Origin: Gymnopus androsaceus JB14
Lineage: Eukaryota; Basidiomycota; Agaricomycetes; Agaricales; Omphalotaceae
Assembly: GCA_009733575.1 (NCBI GenBank)
Contig: ML769675.1
Coordinates: forward strand, 1 to 64,000
Direction of reading: 5' to 3'
Length of the DNA: 64,000 bases
The position numbers and the translations under genes were made by a program. Below, one piece after another: positions 32,593-44,487 of this stretch (the stretch's first letter is position 1; the number at the start of each line of letters is the position of its first letter). Below the pieces are notes generated by a model. The model was given only the letters and a program-made list of their open reading frames with translations, did no database searches and was not told where the DNA came from.

Positions 32593-34189
32593 GGGTGGAA
32601 AAATAGGTCAGGATAAGGAAAGCAGAAGATAAGAAATCTCCCGTGCTAATGGCGGAAGGCCAAGGAATAAGTACTAGCAACTATGTAGCACAATCGACCG
32701 TATGCTGCGCGGATCATAATTACCTTCCAAGACTTACATCTCCTTGTATACGGCATGGAAAATAGACGGAGGCTTGCAACGGGCAGAGTCTGGTCATTTT
32801 AATAAAATCTTCATTCCTTCCTTCGCTTAATCTGTGGAATTCAAACTTCAGACAGTGCTGAGAGTGGAGGAAAGAACCTCCCATTTTATTGCATGAGATA
32901 TGTTATGCTGTCATTCTAGGAACGAGTACATCGCGGAGAATCAGTAAATCCTAGGAGTAAAAATACCTGTGCGCGGATTCCAATGACCATTGCATCATTC
33001 AACGCAATCCGAAAGATTTCGAAGCGAGCAGAAACGGACCCTCGCGTTAAGAAAAAACGCGAGGAGTTAAATATCTGAAATAGAGCTAGATATTGTTTAT
33101 TTAACGAGCCTATTGAACTTGTTGCGAAATCATGAAAGACACGTACAATTTGACGGGTAAAGACTAGAAGTTCCATACGTCTCTTCGTTTCAATCTTTCG
33201 CGAAACTACACACAACGCTAGTCGGATGCAATGGATGAATGATAGCTCGAAAGAGCAGGACTATATCTCCTATCTTAACATATCTGTCAACAAGAGAAAT
33301 GCTGAGATAAAGAGATATATCAACCATTGACAATACCTTCCAGACTCCAGTCCTAGATAAGTCGATGATAAGGTTCGTCAGGTTAGGTCAGGTTCCACTC
33401 CAAGTTGTACTTACTGAATTGTGAGTGCATCATGCTGTATAAAGGTGCTCCCGGTGCCAAGGTCTCCACCGAAACTGAAAAGGACACGCAAGTTCTGCTT
33501 TTTGGCGTCAGGAGTGTTGCAAGAGCCAAGTACGAGACAGCAGTCAATTGGTGGCGAACGCGTACACGTGCTCATCGGTCATGTGTTTGTGTCGAGCCGG
33601 ACGCCGGACGCCGCCGGAGCGTGTCCTCCAAGTTCTACCAGCCACATGCACGAAGGATCTGTCCAGTCTATCATTCCATCAGTACGAAGCTATTCTAGAA
33701 GCTATCATCGCGCAGAGCTCTGGAGTCATCCCGATACGCTTCTTCTTTATCTGCTCAAATTGATCGCACTCAACGAGAACAACGCGAGGCCATTCACGTC
33801 GGCATTGGGTCTTTCCTTCCTCATAAATCGGGTTTCGGCTACGGATAGATAATCTTTCGGAAAACTCCATCTCTCACGAATCCTTTTTGTCATTTTGCTA
33901 CCATTTCGTCAAAGTCTAACCTCCAACCTCATGTTCGCTACTCCTGCCACCTCCAGTCAATGAAAATACCTCAAGGCTGACTCGCGACTGTGAAAGCTGA
34001 TCCGAAGCATTTGTCTGCATTGTTTATCTGTCCGAATCGATGAGATGCTGGTCGTAGGATTGATGCTGCTGATTCCCGTCAGTGAGCATGGCGGCTTGCG
34101 CACCTTCGAGGATGAACAGCCTGATAAGGCTAGCTTGGAATTCTATCTTCTGCTCTCCTTTAAGAAATTCCTCTACGAAACCCTGATGA
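32593..34189. other. No confident gene
   Basis: Several 60-140-codon frames overlap on both strands (for example 33421-33852 plus, 32916-33215 minus), but none shows a family motif or a convincing splice pattern. It may hold regulatory DNA for the OPT and DUF6593-like genes. Confidence 0.4.
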
Positions 34190-34971
34190 AATCCAATCCT
34201 CATCTGCGTTGCTCATATTCACACTTTCCACAATGACTGCCTATGGGATGCCTTATTTCTCGAAGACAAGACAGGGAAACTTACTGGCTCTGAATTTGTT
34301 GATATTCATGATCGTTTACGCCTTACCTTCCGACGATCTACTGTCAAGGATTCATCGCATACGGCATACATGATCTACAACACGAGCTCTCATATACCCA
34401 ATCCCGCCTGCGCACAAGCACTTGTTGCGCTAGACTTTGGACCGGGTTCAAGCTTAGGAACAGTTTCATTCTCGTCGAACATATGCATACCGATGAAGAA
34501 GTATTTGATGAAGCTGTCTGCTAGAGGACGGTAAGCACAATACCTCGGCTTCTTATTTTTGTATGATCTCGATACTTCTAGAACATACAAGTTTATCGGT
34601 TCCGATTCGCAAGAGTATTTCTGGCGCTGGCGGTCGCAGGCGAATCAAGAATGGACGGTGTGTTTTCCTTCCCGATCCGCTCTACATCCGTTTAGCTCAC
34701 TATTCGTGTTATATTTCGCAGTGCACAAATGCTAGCGGATATCTCATAGCGTACTATAGTCTGAAGACCCCTGGTGAACCACAGTACGAGGGATCATCAG
34801 GATGTTCTTTGACTATCGATGAATCATTCGGGCATTTGGCACCAGGCAAGTCATGACGGATATTTGTAGAGGACCATGTTCGTCTAACTGTTTCAATTTG
34901 AACGTTGGCTATGCGTAGAATTGCTCGGGTCCTTGATGATAATGCGCCACATTTCTGAATACAATCTGTGA
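34190..34971 (+). CDS. DUF6593-like small protein
   Basis: Seen: four exons (to 34530; 34582-34657; 34722-34845; 34919-34971) reading FHNDCLWDALFLEDKTG, FVDIHDRLRLTFRRSTV, SLGTVSFSSNICIPMKKYL, TYKFIGSDSQEYFWRWRSQ, WTCTNASGYLIAYY and LLGSLMIMRHISEYNL. Known: this order (short beta-strands, a D/SGQEYxWxW block, a YLVAxY block and a C-terminal SLTIMRHI helix) is the layout I recall for DUF6593 proteins, expanded in Agaricomycetes, function unknown. Odd: the last intron uses a GC donor (34846). The start is unresolved: the reading frame is open from 34190, but the nearest ATG (34187) is in a different frame, so a 5' exon or a frameshift may be involved. Confidence 0.6.
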
Positions 34972-35551
34972 ACCCACTCGGCGCTTCACTTTCGACCTTT
35001 ATCCCCTCTTCCCGCATCAAACTTTGTACTTCCACAATACCTTATTACCATACATTCAACGTTCTCTTTTACCGCGTCGACATCCTGATGTTTGAGATTT
35101 GGAATTTTACAATGCTCCATAGCTCGGGGGCTTGTAGACCCGGAGACTACGTGCACCGGTGCAATTAACAACTGACTGGGACCGAACTGGGACCGCGGCA
35201 AGCAGTGGCATATGAGCCGCAATCTTGGGCTCCTTGAAGCTGGCGCTGGACATCCCGCCCATTCATTGATTCATGCCTTGGAGATATGTAAAGGAGCTAG
35301 CTGACTTGAGGATTAGTGTCCTGCTAGCCGTTCTGACAGAAAGGGTGGTACATGAAAAGGTAATTTCGGAGGACCAAAGCTACTGAAAAGAGCACAATGT
35401 TCCGCGCCAGGCGGCGTGTAGGCTCTGCTTACGGGCATGTTATAGGGGCGGGGTCTAGTCACCGACACCCGCCGTCACCGGGATTTCGTCACCGACATTG
35501 TTGCCACAGCCCTTTCCACTTATGAACGGATGTTTCATTCATCTTTCAGCA

Positions 35552-35557
35552 TATAAA
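35552..35557 (+). promoter_or_regulatory. TATA box of the BBE-like oxidase gene
   Basis: TATAAA 60 nt before ATG 35612. Confidence 0.55.
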
Positions 35558-35611
35558 TTGAAAGCGGGTGTGGGTCAGTCCAAGCAAGCAAGCCTCTTCA
35601 CTGTTCCAGAC

Positions 35612-37423
35612 ATGCCCACCCTCATCACTGCTCTTTTGGTCGCAGCTTTTAGCTTTCGCCTCGTCTCCGCAGACCTGAGCAGCGGCTTGAATGGCGCTGA
35701 GGTTAATGCTGTTTTTCCCGGTGATAGCAATTATGCAGATGCAAGTAGGGCTTGTAAGTTGTCGCAATCTCATTCTCAATCCTCCTTGCTTCAGAACTGA
35801 CAGTTTTCTTTCACAGATAATCTTCGTTTCACTTTAGAACCAGCTGCGGTGGCTTATCCAACTACACCAGAGGAAGTGTCGTCTATCATCCAAGTCGGGG
35901 TTGACAACAATCTTAAAGTGGTGGCTCGTAGTGGTGGAGTTGCGTTTTCCTTTAATCTTGGTCTCCTATACTCATATCCCTTTAGCATAGTTATGCAGCG
36001 AACGGTTTAGGTGGACAGAATGGTTCCCTCGTCATAGATATGAGCAACATGAAAGCTATCACCATCGACTCTTCTGCAAACACCGCTGTGATTGAGACGG
36101 GTAATAGACTCGGAGACGTCGCGTTAGCTTTAAATGCTGCAGGTCGTGCTCTGCCCCATGGTACTTGCCCTTATGTTGGAATTGGTGGTCACTCTGGTTC
36201 GTTTAACCCTTCCATTGTTCTCTAATGTCAGCTGATTTGTTTTGCAGCATTTGGTGGATACGGATTCACGAGTAGACTCTGGGGACTCGCCCTTGACCCA
36301 ATCTTTGCCATCAACGCTGTCCTGGCCAACGGTACCATTGTAAGAGCCACCGAAGACTTGTATCCCGATATCTTCTGGGTACGCCACGATATCGTTCCTC
36401 CTCAACGTTTTCCAAACTAATTCCATACAGGCTCTCAAAGGCGCAGCACCCTCTTTCGCAATTACCACATCCGTCGAGGTCAATACCTTCGCTGCACCCT
36501 CTTATGCTATCGTTATGGAATACTCGTGGTCCAGTGTCGACTATGAAATGGCTGGCCAATACTTGTACTCATTCCAGAACTTTTCGCTTTCTGGTCCCCC
36601 CTCAGCTTTAGCCGGGGAACTTGTTCTTTCACGAGGTTCTGAAGAAGGCCAAGTGACTTTCGCCCTTACTGCTGCTTGGTATGGTGATGGCGATGAAGAT
36701 TCCGCCAACTCGGCCATCCAGCCGTTCCTCGACGTCATGCCCACGCCCACCTCATCCCAGATACTCGGCGATGGCTCCTACATCGATTCAGTCTCCGTAC
36801 TGGGTGGAACTACGCTCGACACCTCTGAAGCACCCGACATCACTGACACGTTCTATGCGAAGTCAATCATGACACCAGAAAGTGAACCCATGACCCTTGA
36901 AGCCTGTACATCGTTCATGCAGTATCTTGCAACCGAAGGCTTCACTTCAAATACTGTAAGTTCAATTTCTTCAGCGCTTTCTATCTCTCTGATCATTGCG
37001 CTTCAGGCCTGGTTTACCCAGATTGAGCTCTATGGAGGCCCGAATTCGAAAATTCGCGAAATCCCGAACAATGCTACTGCTTTCTCTCGACGTGATACAT
37101 TGTTCACATTCCAGCTCTATGCCTCTTCATCGAACAGCTTGCCGCCTTATCCGGCGGAAGGGTTCACCTTCTTGGATGGCATGGTAAGCAGCGTCACATC
37201 AAACATGCCTGAAACATGGAATTACGGAGCATATACAAACTACCTCGACAATGAACTGGAGAATTGTACGCTTATACATTGATTTCACATTTTATATGCC
37301 TAACCAGCTGCCTTCTCAGGGCAAACTCTTTACTTCAACGACAACTATCCTAGGCTCAAATCAATCAAGGACCAAGTGGACCCCGCCGACACCTTTTGGT
37401 TCCCGACTTCTATTGAAGAGTGA
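35612..37423 (+). CDS. Secreted FAD-linked oxidase, berberine-bridge-enzyme-like (bicovalent flavin)
   Basis: Known: BBE-like oxidases (FAD_binding_4 plus BBE domains) oxidise carbohydrates or alcohols, or close rings in secondary metabolism, using FAD bound to both His and Cys. Seen: seven exons (35612-35753, 35817-35938, 35986-36196, 36248-36378, 36431-36955, 37007-37265, 37320-37423) totalling 498 codons with all phases agreeing. MPTLITALLVAAFSFRLVSA is a signal peptide. The His sits in RSGGHSYAANGLGG, created exactly at the exon 2/3 joint; the Cys in LPHGTCPYVGIGGHS; the C-terminal BBE signature is LYFNDNYPRLKSIKDQVDP with DTFWFP. The length is usual for the family. Nothing is broken. Whether it acts on sugars or on a cluster product is not decidable. 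Confidence 0.9.
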
Positions 37424-38109
37424 TCTTGTAAATCTACTAGCCTCTCATCAGAGACTCATCCAAGATATGTACAGTATGCATCTATAATTTTACGGACAAT
37501 TTATTTCATAATTACTCTATAATGAAATCCGAATGTTCCTCTCGAATCATGGGCTGCCGACTAATTGCCGTGAGAGGATATTGGGCACATATAGCAAAGG
37601 GAAGAGGCCCGAGGGTACTGTCACTGGAACAGTGTGATTATTTGTTTTACGAAATACGCGCGAACGAAGGTATATGGTATACTTTGACCTTCTAAAGGGG
37701 AGTTGTTTGACCGGTCCGACAGAGGTACATAAATATTCGATTCCGCGCCTTTTGACTTGCCGGCCAGAAATTTAAACGTTTCGTATAAAACGCTTTGACC
37801 TTAAATTTTGGATCAGTTGTTAGGTACCTTAAATGAGTTACGTCCTCCTTATGAATCTAGCTCTCAAGGTTTTTGATTTGTATTTGTGATTTGTCTGTTC
37901 CAACATCTTTCAGAATTTTCGTGTCGGCGCCAGCAGCAAGTGCAAAGGGCTTTTCCCGAGTTGGGCCATATCTTCAGTGCCCATATACAACATCTGCCTC
38001 TATGCCTTCGTAGTCTACGGTCCTATATTTGGAACTTCATTGTTCATCTGTAGCAGGCCCTTTGTCTACTGTATCAGTAGGCTTTGACTAAATATGACAC
38101 TCATTGTAC
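37424..38109. other. Intergenic, no gene recognised
   Basis: AT-rich spacer between the oxidase and the small gene at 38301. No conserved frame. Confidence 0.5.
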
Positions 38110-38129
38110 GCCCAAAGGATCCTTTGGGC
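38110..38129. promoter_or_regulatory. Perfect 20-bp palindrome upstream of the 38301 gene
   Basis: GCCCAAAGGATCCTTTGGGC is fully self-complementary. It lies just before two TATA-like boxes (TATAAAAG at 38150, TATATAAG at 38212), a position suitable for a dimeric regulator site. The function is inferred only. Confidence 0.35.
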
Positions 38130-38211
38130 CACATCATATGTCTGGCACATATAAAAGAGCTTTAGTTTAACTGATAGCTCAATCCTTGGAGTTCATCCAC
38201 CTATATAAGTC

Positions 38212-38219
38212 CTAGCCTC
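38212..38219 (+). promoter_or_regulatory. TATA box of the 38301 gene
   Basis: TATATAAG 89 nt before ATG 38301. Confidence 0.5.
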
Positions 38220-38300
38220 TCAGGTCTGTGCACTTCTAATTCCGCCATACTCATCTTACATCGCGAGTCAGACGCATCCACTATATACATCTTCTCCAAA

Positions 38301-38786
38301 ATGCCCTCTCTCACCGCCATTGGCATTGCCCTATATAAGCAGGTTGACGCTCGGCAGCGTCCTACTAGCCCACACTGGGCCATCGTTGCTCACGAGACAA
38401 GCTATTTCGCTAACGACGTCCGGGTATTCCAAATCGGAAGGGCCGCCTCTGGAAAATGGGACTTTCGACCGAAGACATGTTCTGTAGCGAGCGCGCCTAC
38501 CCTCATTGGCATTATTCATGTTGCGACTGTACCCTACTCTATCCGGGAGATGGAGAACTTTGCCGCAGGATTCTCCGCCGCGCGCGATGAGAAGGATCAT
38601 AGCGGACTCATTGTCTGGTCTTGCGAAGCATGGGTTATCCGATTCTTGGCGGTTCTTCAAGAAAGAACCTCGTCTTTTTGGCTGCAGGTGCGACCGGAGC
38701 ACCTCCGGGATCATGTTCTAGGAACCTGTCTCCCACTACTAAGGGACCAACGAGCTCCAGAGGTACCTATTATCTCCTTATACTGA
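38301..38786 (+). CDS. Small conserved agaricomycete protein, unknown function
   Basis: Seen: a single open frame of 161 codons beginning MPSLTAIGIALYKQVDA, followed by SPHWAIVAHETSYFANDVRV, IIHVATVPYSIREME and CEAWVIRFLAVLQER. Known: short proteins with PHWAIVAH, a central hydrophobic strand and a (A)WV.R.L helix recur in agaricomycete genomes without assigned function. No signal peptide or membrane helix. A short intron near the 3' end could change the last 40 residues, since another frame is also open there. Confidence 0.55.
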   Translation: MPSLTAIGIALYKQVDARQRPTSPHWAIVAHETSYFANDVRVFQIGRAASGKWDFRPKTCSVASAPTLIGIIHVATVPYSIREMENFAAGFSAARDEKDHSGLIVWSCEAWVIRFLAVLQERTSSFWLQVRPEHLRDHVLGTCLPLLRDQRAPEVPIISLY

Positions 38787-39065
38787 ACGCCCACATTATC
38801 CATTAAGAGACGTTCATTCGTTTACCATCATTGCCGATACACATCGAACCCTCTATATGTACATAGGAAATGTAAAAATACTAAAATTCCTCTTTGTGAA
38901 TTCTACCAAAGATTAAACTTTAAAGACGATTATTTACAGGATAACGGATGCAACCCGAATTGCAACGGAGCTGAATCCGTTCCGCGCATGCCTTCGGCCT
39001 TCCGAGTCTTCCCACAGTGATTTCTTCCGCTCTCTCTTTCTAGGCTTGCTCAAAATCAACTCAGA

Positions 39066-40883
39066 ATGACCGCAAATTCCAAAATCCCTTACGGTTAGGC
39101 TGCTTTGGCTTTCAAAACCTTGTGCTGAAGCTTCCTGACTCTATCAGTGCGATTGGGAAATTCTGGATTAAAGGTCTCGCGACTTATCTTGGGATGCATG
39201 TCCTACGGAAGCCCAGAATGGCAAGACTGGGTTCTCCCTGAGGAGGAAGGAATTAAACACATAAAGGCGGCGTGCGTCTATATTCATTATCAAGCTCATT
39301 ATCATCGTCCAATGCCTCCATAGCTATGACGCTGGAATCAACGCATTCGATACCGCAAATGTTGAATCCGATCCTAGAAAATCTTAGAAACAGTGACTTA
39401 CACCATTATGACTAGGTCTACTCGAATGGTCTATCTGAAGTCATATTGGGAAAGGCTATCAAGCAGCACAATCTGCCTCGAGAAGAGATCGTAGTTATGA
39501 CGAAGGTTCGCATTCCATTCTGCGATCAACTACATTTACAATCGCTCATCTGCCTGCAAGGTCTATAACGCGGTGGGGAAGACTACAGATTTCATTACTA
39601 TGGGTAAAACAAGTGTCGAGCTCGATAACATGGGATACACGAACCAGCGCGGCTTGAGCAGGAAGGTGAATCGTGTTTTGCATTTTTAGCTCACGGATGT
39701 ATCTCAAACTTGATTCTTCTCCAGCACATCTTTGACTCGGTAAAGCAAAGCCTCGAACGTCTTCAGCTCGACTACATCGACCTCCTTCAATGTGCGTTCG
39801 ATAGCGCACCTAACATGATTACCATGGCTCATGAGGTTGTAGGTCATAGATTTGACACTGAAACACCCATAGAAGAAACGGTAAGAGATATATTAAATTT
39901 TACTTGACGTTGTTTATTCTCCTATATAGATGCAAGCTCTTCATGATGTGGTGAAGGCTGGATATGTTCGTTACATCGGAATGTCATCCTGCTGGGCCTA
40001 CCAGTGTGCGTCGAGTAAATTTCACATGACTTTTATGGCTGATATCGACTGTTAGTACATGCCATGCAGAGTCAGTTTTTGCTCTATTTGCCCCGCTCCC
40101 GGGAGAGAGACTGAAAATCATTCCGAATTACAGACTATGCCATCCAAAACAAGTTGACGCCCTTTATTTCGATGCAAAATCACTACAATTTGGTTTATAG
40201 AGAAGAGGAGAGAGAAATGTTCAATACTCTCAAGGTACCAATTATGATATTGCTCAGTTATCGTCCTTACGCGTCGAGTAGTATTTCGGCGTCGGCTGTA
40301 TTCCCTGGTCTCCCTTGGCTCGAGGCCTTTTATCTCGTCCCTTGGACCAACAAACAAAGCGAGGCCAATCTGATAGGTGACCGAAATCGATGATCTACTA
40401 TGCTCTTCATGTTCATAATCTACGTACTTAAAAGGATGATCAAGGCCCATGCAAAAGACGCCACTGCCACTATAGTCAATCGGTACGTCATTGTAACCGG
40501 CTACTTCTTCTCCAGCATCTGGATTAACCTACTAAATAATCTCTTCGATCTGATCAGCCTTGAGGAGATCGCGAAGAAGAAGAATGCCAAAATGGCTCAA
40601 GTTGCTATTGCCTGGGTCATGGCGCGCGATGGTAAGTGCTAAACGCTTAATCACTTATACGACTAATCATTTGCTTAAGCTGTTACCGCGCCCATTATTG
40701 GAACAACCTCACTGGAGAATCTTTCTGAACTAGTTTGTAAGGGCGGTTTTCTACTTTATCCATTTTGAATACATTTGACGGTAACGATGTTTTTCAGCCG
40801 TCGTTGATATTAAGATGTCTGAGGAGGAAATGAAATATCTCGAGGAACCTTACCAACCCCGTTCAATTATCGGACATAACTAG
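39066..40883 (+). CDS. Aldo-keto reductase (AKR), NADPH-dependent
   Basis: Known: AKRs reduce aldehydes and ketones with NADPH in a TIM barrel using Asp, Tyr, Lys and His. Seen: MTANSKIPYG, then RLGNSGLKVSRLILGCMSYG; Asp and Tyr in NAFDTANVYSNGLSE; Lys in EEIVVMTK; His in LDYIDLLQCHRFDTETPIEE; then VRYIGMSSCWAYQ, FISMQNHYNLVYREEEREM, GVGCIPWSPLARGLL and APIIGTTSLENLSEL. About a dozen introns of 45-75 nt are needed; every junction I worked through keeps phase, and the product ends RSIIGHN. All four catalytic residues are present. The family branch (short-chain dehydrogenase-like AAD or versiconal-reductase type) is inferred. Lies between the BBE-like oxidase and a Zn2Cys6 regulator. Confidence 0.85.
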
Positions 40884-41250
40884 CCGACTGGCGAGATGAT
40901 GAATGCACACGAATGTAAGTATATACAGGAGATGGTTCGTCGAAGCAATTGTCCACCAAGTAGAAAACAGAATCAGTAGTAATGAGTGTAAAGTAGTGAG
41001 TATTCCTAAGATGGTGTCCGACCTATGAAATGCAGCTGTTAAAGGAAAGACTATTGAAGTAAGTATGCATACAACGAAGAAATACAGATCCGCTAGAAAC
41101 AATGCTAAGACTACAAGAAAATATAGAACTAAGAATACTGGTAAGGTAGTGACATATGCCGCAAAAGAACTACTGAAACAATCATAGTTGAGGACCGAAT
41201 GAAGGTGTTGGCAATAGATACACAGTCATAAACTGGTAAGGAACTGAACA

Positions 41251-44200
41251 TTACAAGGACTGGAGAGCCGGCGGTATGGAAAACTTGGGATCGAGCGGAG
41301 GATCAAGACCTGCAGACGTACAAGCTTCAGTAAGCTGTTCGCGGAGAATATTGCAATGTCGCTGTTGAACTATGAATCACCGCCCGTTTAGAACCACGCT
41401 GAAAGCGCAAGGCAGTCGACAAACTTACGAGAACAAGGCCATAGCACGTTCATGACGTCGATTGGAATCACTATGGATTTAGCAAGTTCCAACGCTGCAA
41501 TGAGGGCACGGTCGTGGTGAAATAACATGAGACAGCTAAGATAAAGCAGGAAAACGTAAAATATAAAAGCCCCGAAAATAGACAGCACGCACATGGAAAG
41601 TTGATTTGAAAACCATGTAGCTTGGAAGGGTCGTCTTGTAAGTTGATGTCCTCGAGGATCTGTGATCTCCTGAATGCCGATTTTGACTCGCTTGATAACT
41701 TGATCTTGATAGCGCACTGTCGGAATGTTAGCACGCAGATACAAAAAAGCTACATGGAATCCTACGCCAGTCTTGGGCTTGACGCCGATTGATAGTTCGG
41801 CTGTTGATAGTCAGGCCATGTAAGCTAAAGAGATGTAAAAGTATATGAGATTTCCGCGCAACTTACTCATTTCTGGAGGTAACGGACCTACGAAAAACCT
41901 GTGTGATATTGATTCGTGCGCTATTGTTGTCAGCATCCTCTTTGCTGAGACAGCAGAAGATTAACAAACTTGTATATGTACTCGCGCGTCATGTAAATGA
42001 GGGCAGTATCAAGATTGCAAATATGCATATCAAGAGAATCTTGGATAGCCTGCGTTTCATTCCAAGATTCTTGCGCCCATTCGGCCTTCGTTTCCTCGGT
42101 CAGTGACGTTGACTGATCGCAGAGGCGATTACTGAAGTTCCACAGTAACATGCTTCGGCAGTAAAGTGCCCATACCGACTCTTTCGGAGAGTGAGAATCT
42201 ACAGAACGGTAGGTGGGAGAGGCGCGATCTACAACTTCTCCAGGAAATAACAGAGCAAACTAAGCATCAATCAGCACCGGAAAGGACATAGCTAGCAGTA
42301 AGAAATGTTACATTACTGCAGTCACTCAGGAAAAGCTCTGGACATTTACGATCAAAGGCGACGCATTGCGCGCCATAGCTTGCGATAAGACCGACGGCAC
42401 ACCAACACACTCGTCGACATTCTTCATCGCGTATCTGATTGGGTGTCCATGAGGAATCCCACGGTGGAGGATACGACCAAGATGTGACGGGATCCGGAGG
42501 ATGCGCTGCATCGACAGGAATACAAGTACATTTACGGTCCTTGTCGTCAGGGCCTGGGGTGCTGACGACAGGAACGCTTCCCTGAGGATATATATTCACA
42601 TCAATATCGGAAGAGTCGATACTAGTCAAACCCAGGTGTCGAATAATGTCGTCAAGAAACACGAGCGACGTGGAGATACGATCAGGATTATATTGAGGAT
42701 GGACTGATGATTCGAAAAGAGTGAGAATCTGATTGAAAGTTAGCACATCGAAGGCAATCGCTAAAAAATACATTTACCAGTGCAGCCTCCGCAAGCATGG
42801 TGTCTACCCAGCCGGAATTCCATGAGCTCTGCAGAGCTGCTTGGGCGAGATCTCGAAGATGAAGAGCCTTGTCGCGCCCCTCAGCGCCATATTCTGCTTG
42901 ACTCGACTTCATTAGTGTTGCCATAGCCAATATGGAAAGGACTAGGGGGGGTCTAATGGCAAGTCGATTCTCGGGATGCCAGAGAGTTTCAAGAAAGTAT
43001 TTAACATTGAGGAATGAAAGCCAGTGTCCAGTGTCCGAGAAGCTATAGGTAAGTATTTCCGTCAACGAAGTCGCTTCGAAGGTCAAAGAAAGCGCATACA
43101 GGTACTCTGTGTTGTCAGCGATATTCTTGATGCTAGATGCCAACCAAATTTAAATAGGAACAAGATAGTGAACAGATAAAACTACTTACGAATAAGTGGT
43201 TAGGAAGCGAAGCCACCATTCTCTTTGTGCTGATTCCATTGCGGGGGACGACGGTGCCGCAAATTTATCGTGGACCATCTCCTCAGAAGTACGGAGTACG
43301 TTGATATTTGGTCGAGGGTAAGTCGATTTATAGGGTATCTGATCATATTCCAAAGAAGAAAGATATCTTCGACCCAGATCAGTCTGTAGAAACATGAATA
43401 CACCGAGGTTAAGGGTAAAGAAACATGTCATATATCACCTTGATAACTATATCACTGGTTGATATGCGTAATCCTATAGGTGCGCTTTGGAAGTCCTGTC
43501 CTCGGGTAGATGTTGAAGAAGAATGCTTCTTGTCCATCATATCCTCTTTTACTTTCGTTAATAGACTACAGTCCTGAGTTTCCGAAGCTTTAGGGGCGGT
43601 TTTCTTTCGTTTAGGGGGAGGGGGAGTAGATCCATCGGCAGGTCGCTTTTTACAGGATCTCTGTCGAGTCCCAGGACGCTTATCTGGTCCCCTTCGCTTC
43701 GGTGCAGGATCATACTCGCATACGTTCTTTCGTCGGTGGCAGTTGGTACACGCGGGCCTTGTAGAGTCACATCGTATCTTGCGGCTGCGGCTGTACCCAA
43801 GTCCATCAGTGAAAAAGGCTTAATGAAAAATAATCAACGTGAACCGCATACCACTGACGACACGCTATGACAACAGTCGATATCTCCCTACGGTCTCGAG
43901 ACCGACTTGAAGTGGGCGCAGAAGATTCTGAATGTTCGACGGGAGACACGGGTGTAAGAGGTTGATCTCCGTCTATAGGTGTGCTAGCACTCGTCCGTGT
44001 GATGGATGGGTCATGAGGTTGTCTACTAGACGACCGTCGTTCTGTGGAATTATACCTGAAACTGAGGTCGCCTCCTGGACGAGAATTCACCGAAGAATGT
44101 GCATGGTATTCAATTCCAAGGTGGTTACGCGGCGCGATAGAGTAATCTGAGAAGTTGACGTTGTGTACACCTGAGCTCGGTGTTTCTAGTGGTGCATCAA

Positions 44201-44487
44201 TTAACGGTGGTTGTTGTTGGATTAGAGACGATGAGTAGTCAAAGAGGATGCCAGCGGCATTTTCAATGTCAACTTGATCATGATGATACCGGACTTTATT
44301 GAGACGGAAGCAGTGAGAAAAGAGTCAATGACAAACGGTATAACTCACAGTCGTTACGTGGAAAATCGGAGTCGAAGATAGGAGAATGCAGCCCGGAGCC
44401 ATCCTCACTGGACTGAGGACCCTCGTCTGTCATAGACGGATGCTGAAAGGGAGAGTAAAGGTCACTACTACGGATGCTCGCAACCAT
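41251..44487 (-). CDS. Zn(II)2Cys6 fungal transcription factor
   Basis: Known: these regulators bind CGG-type half sites as dimers and often control adjacent metabolic genes. Seen: ATG 44487 (MVASIRSSDLYSPFQH), a Ser-rich N-terminus, then the zinc cluster ACRQCRSRKIRCDSTRPAC and TNCHRRKNVCEYD (C-x2-C-x6-C-x6-C-x2-C-x6-C), whose second Cys is completed by an intron. A basic Lys/Pro-rich linker follows (PKRRGPDKRPGTRQR), then the middle homology region (WWLRFLTTYS, LAIRPPLVLSILAMATLM, DKALHLRDLAQAAL, DEECRRVCWCAVGLIASYG). The C-terminus reads LREQLTEACTSAGLDPPLD and stops at 41251. The zinc cluster sits unusually far in (after about 130 residues). No breaks seen. Confidence 0.85.

Noticed and set aside
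33405..33870. Overlapping frames of 60-140 codons on both strands, one ending in KSGFGYG
   Set aside because: No frame shows a family motif or a splice chain that joins several blocks; treated as unexplained spacer.
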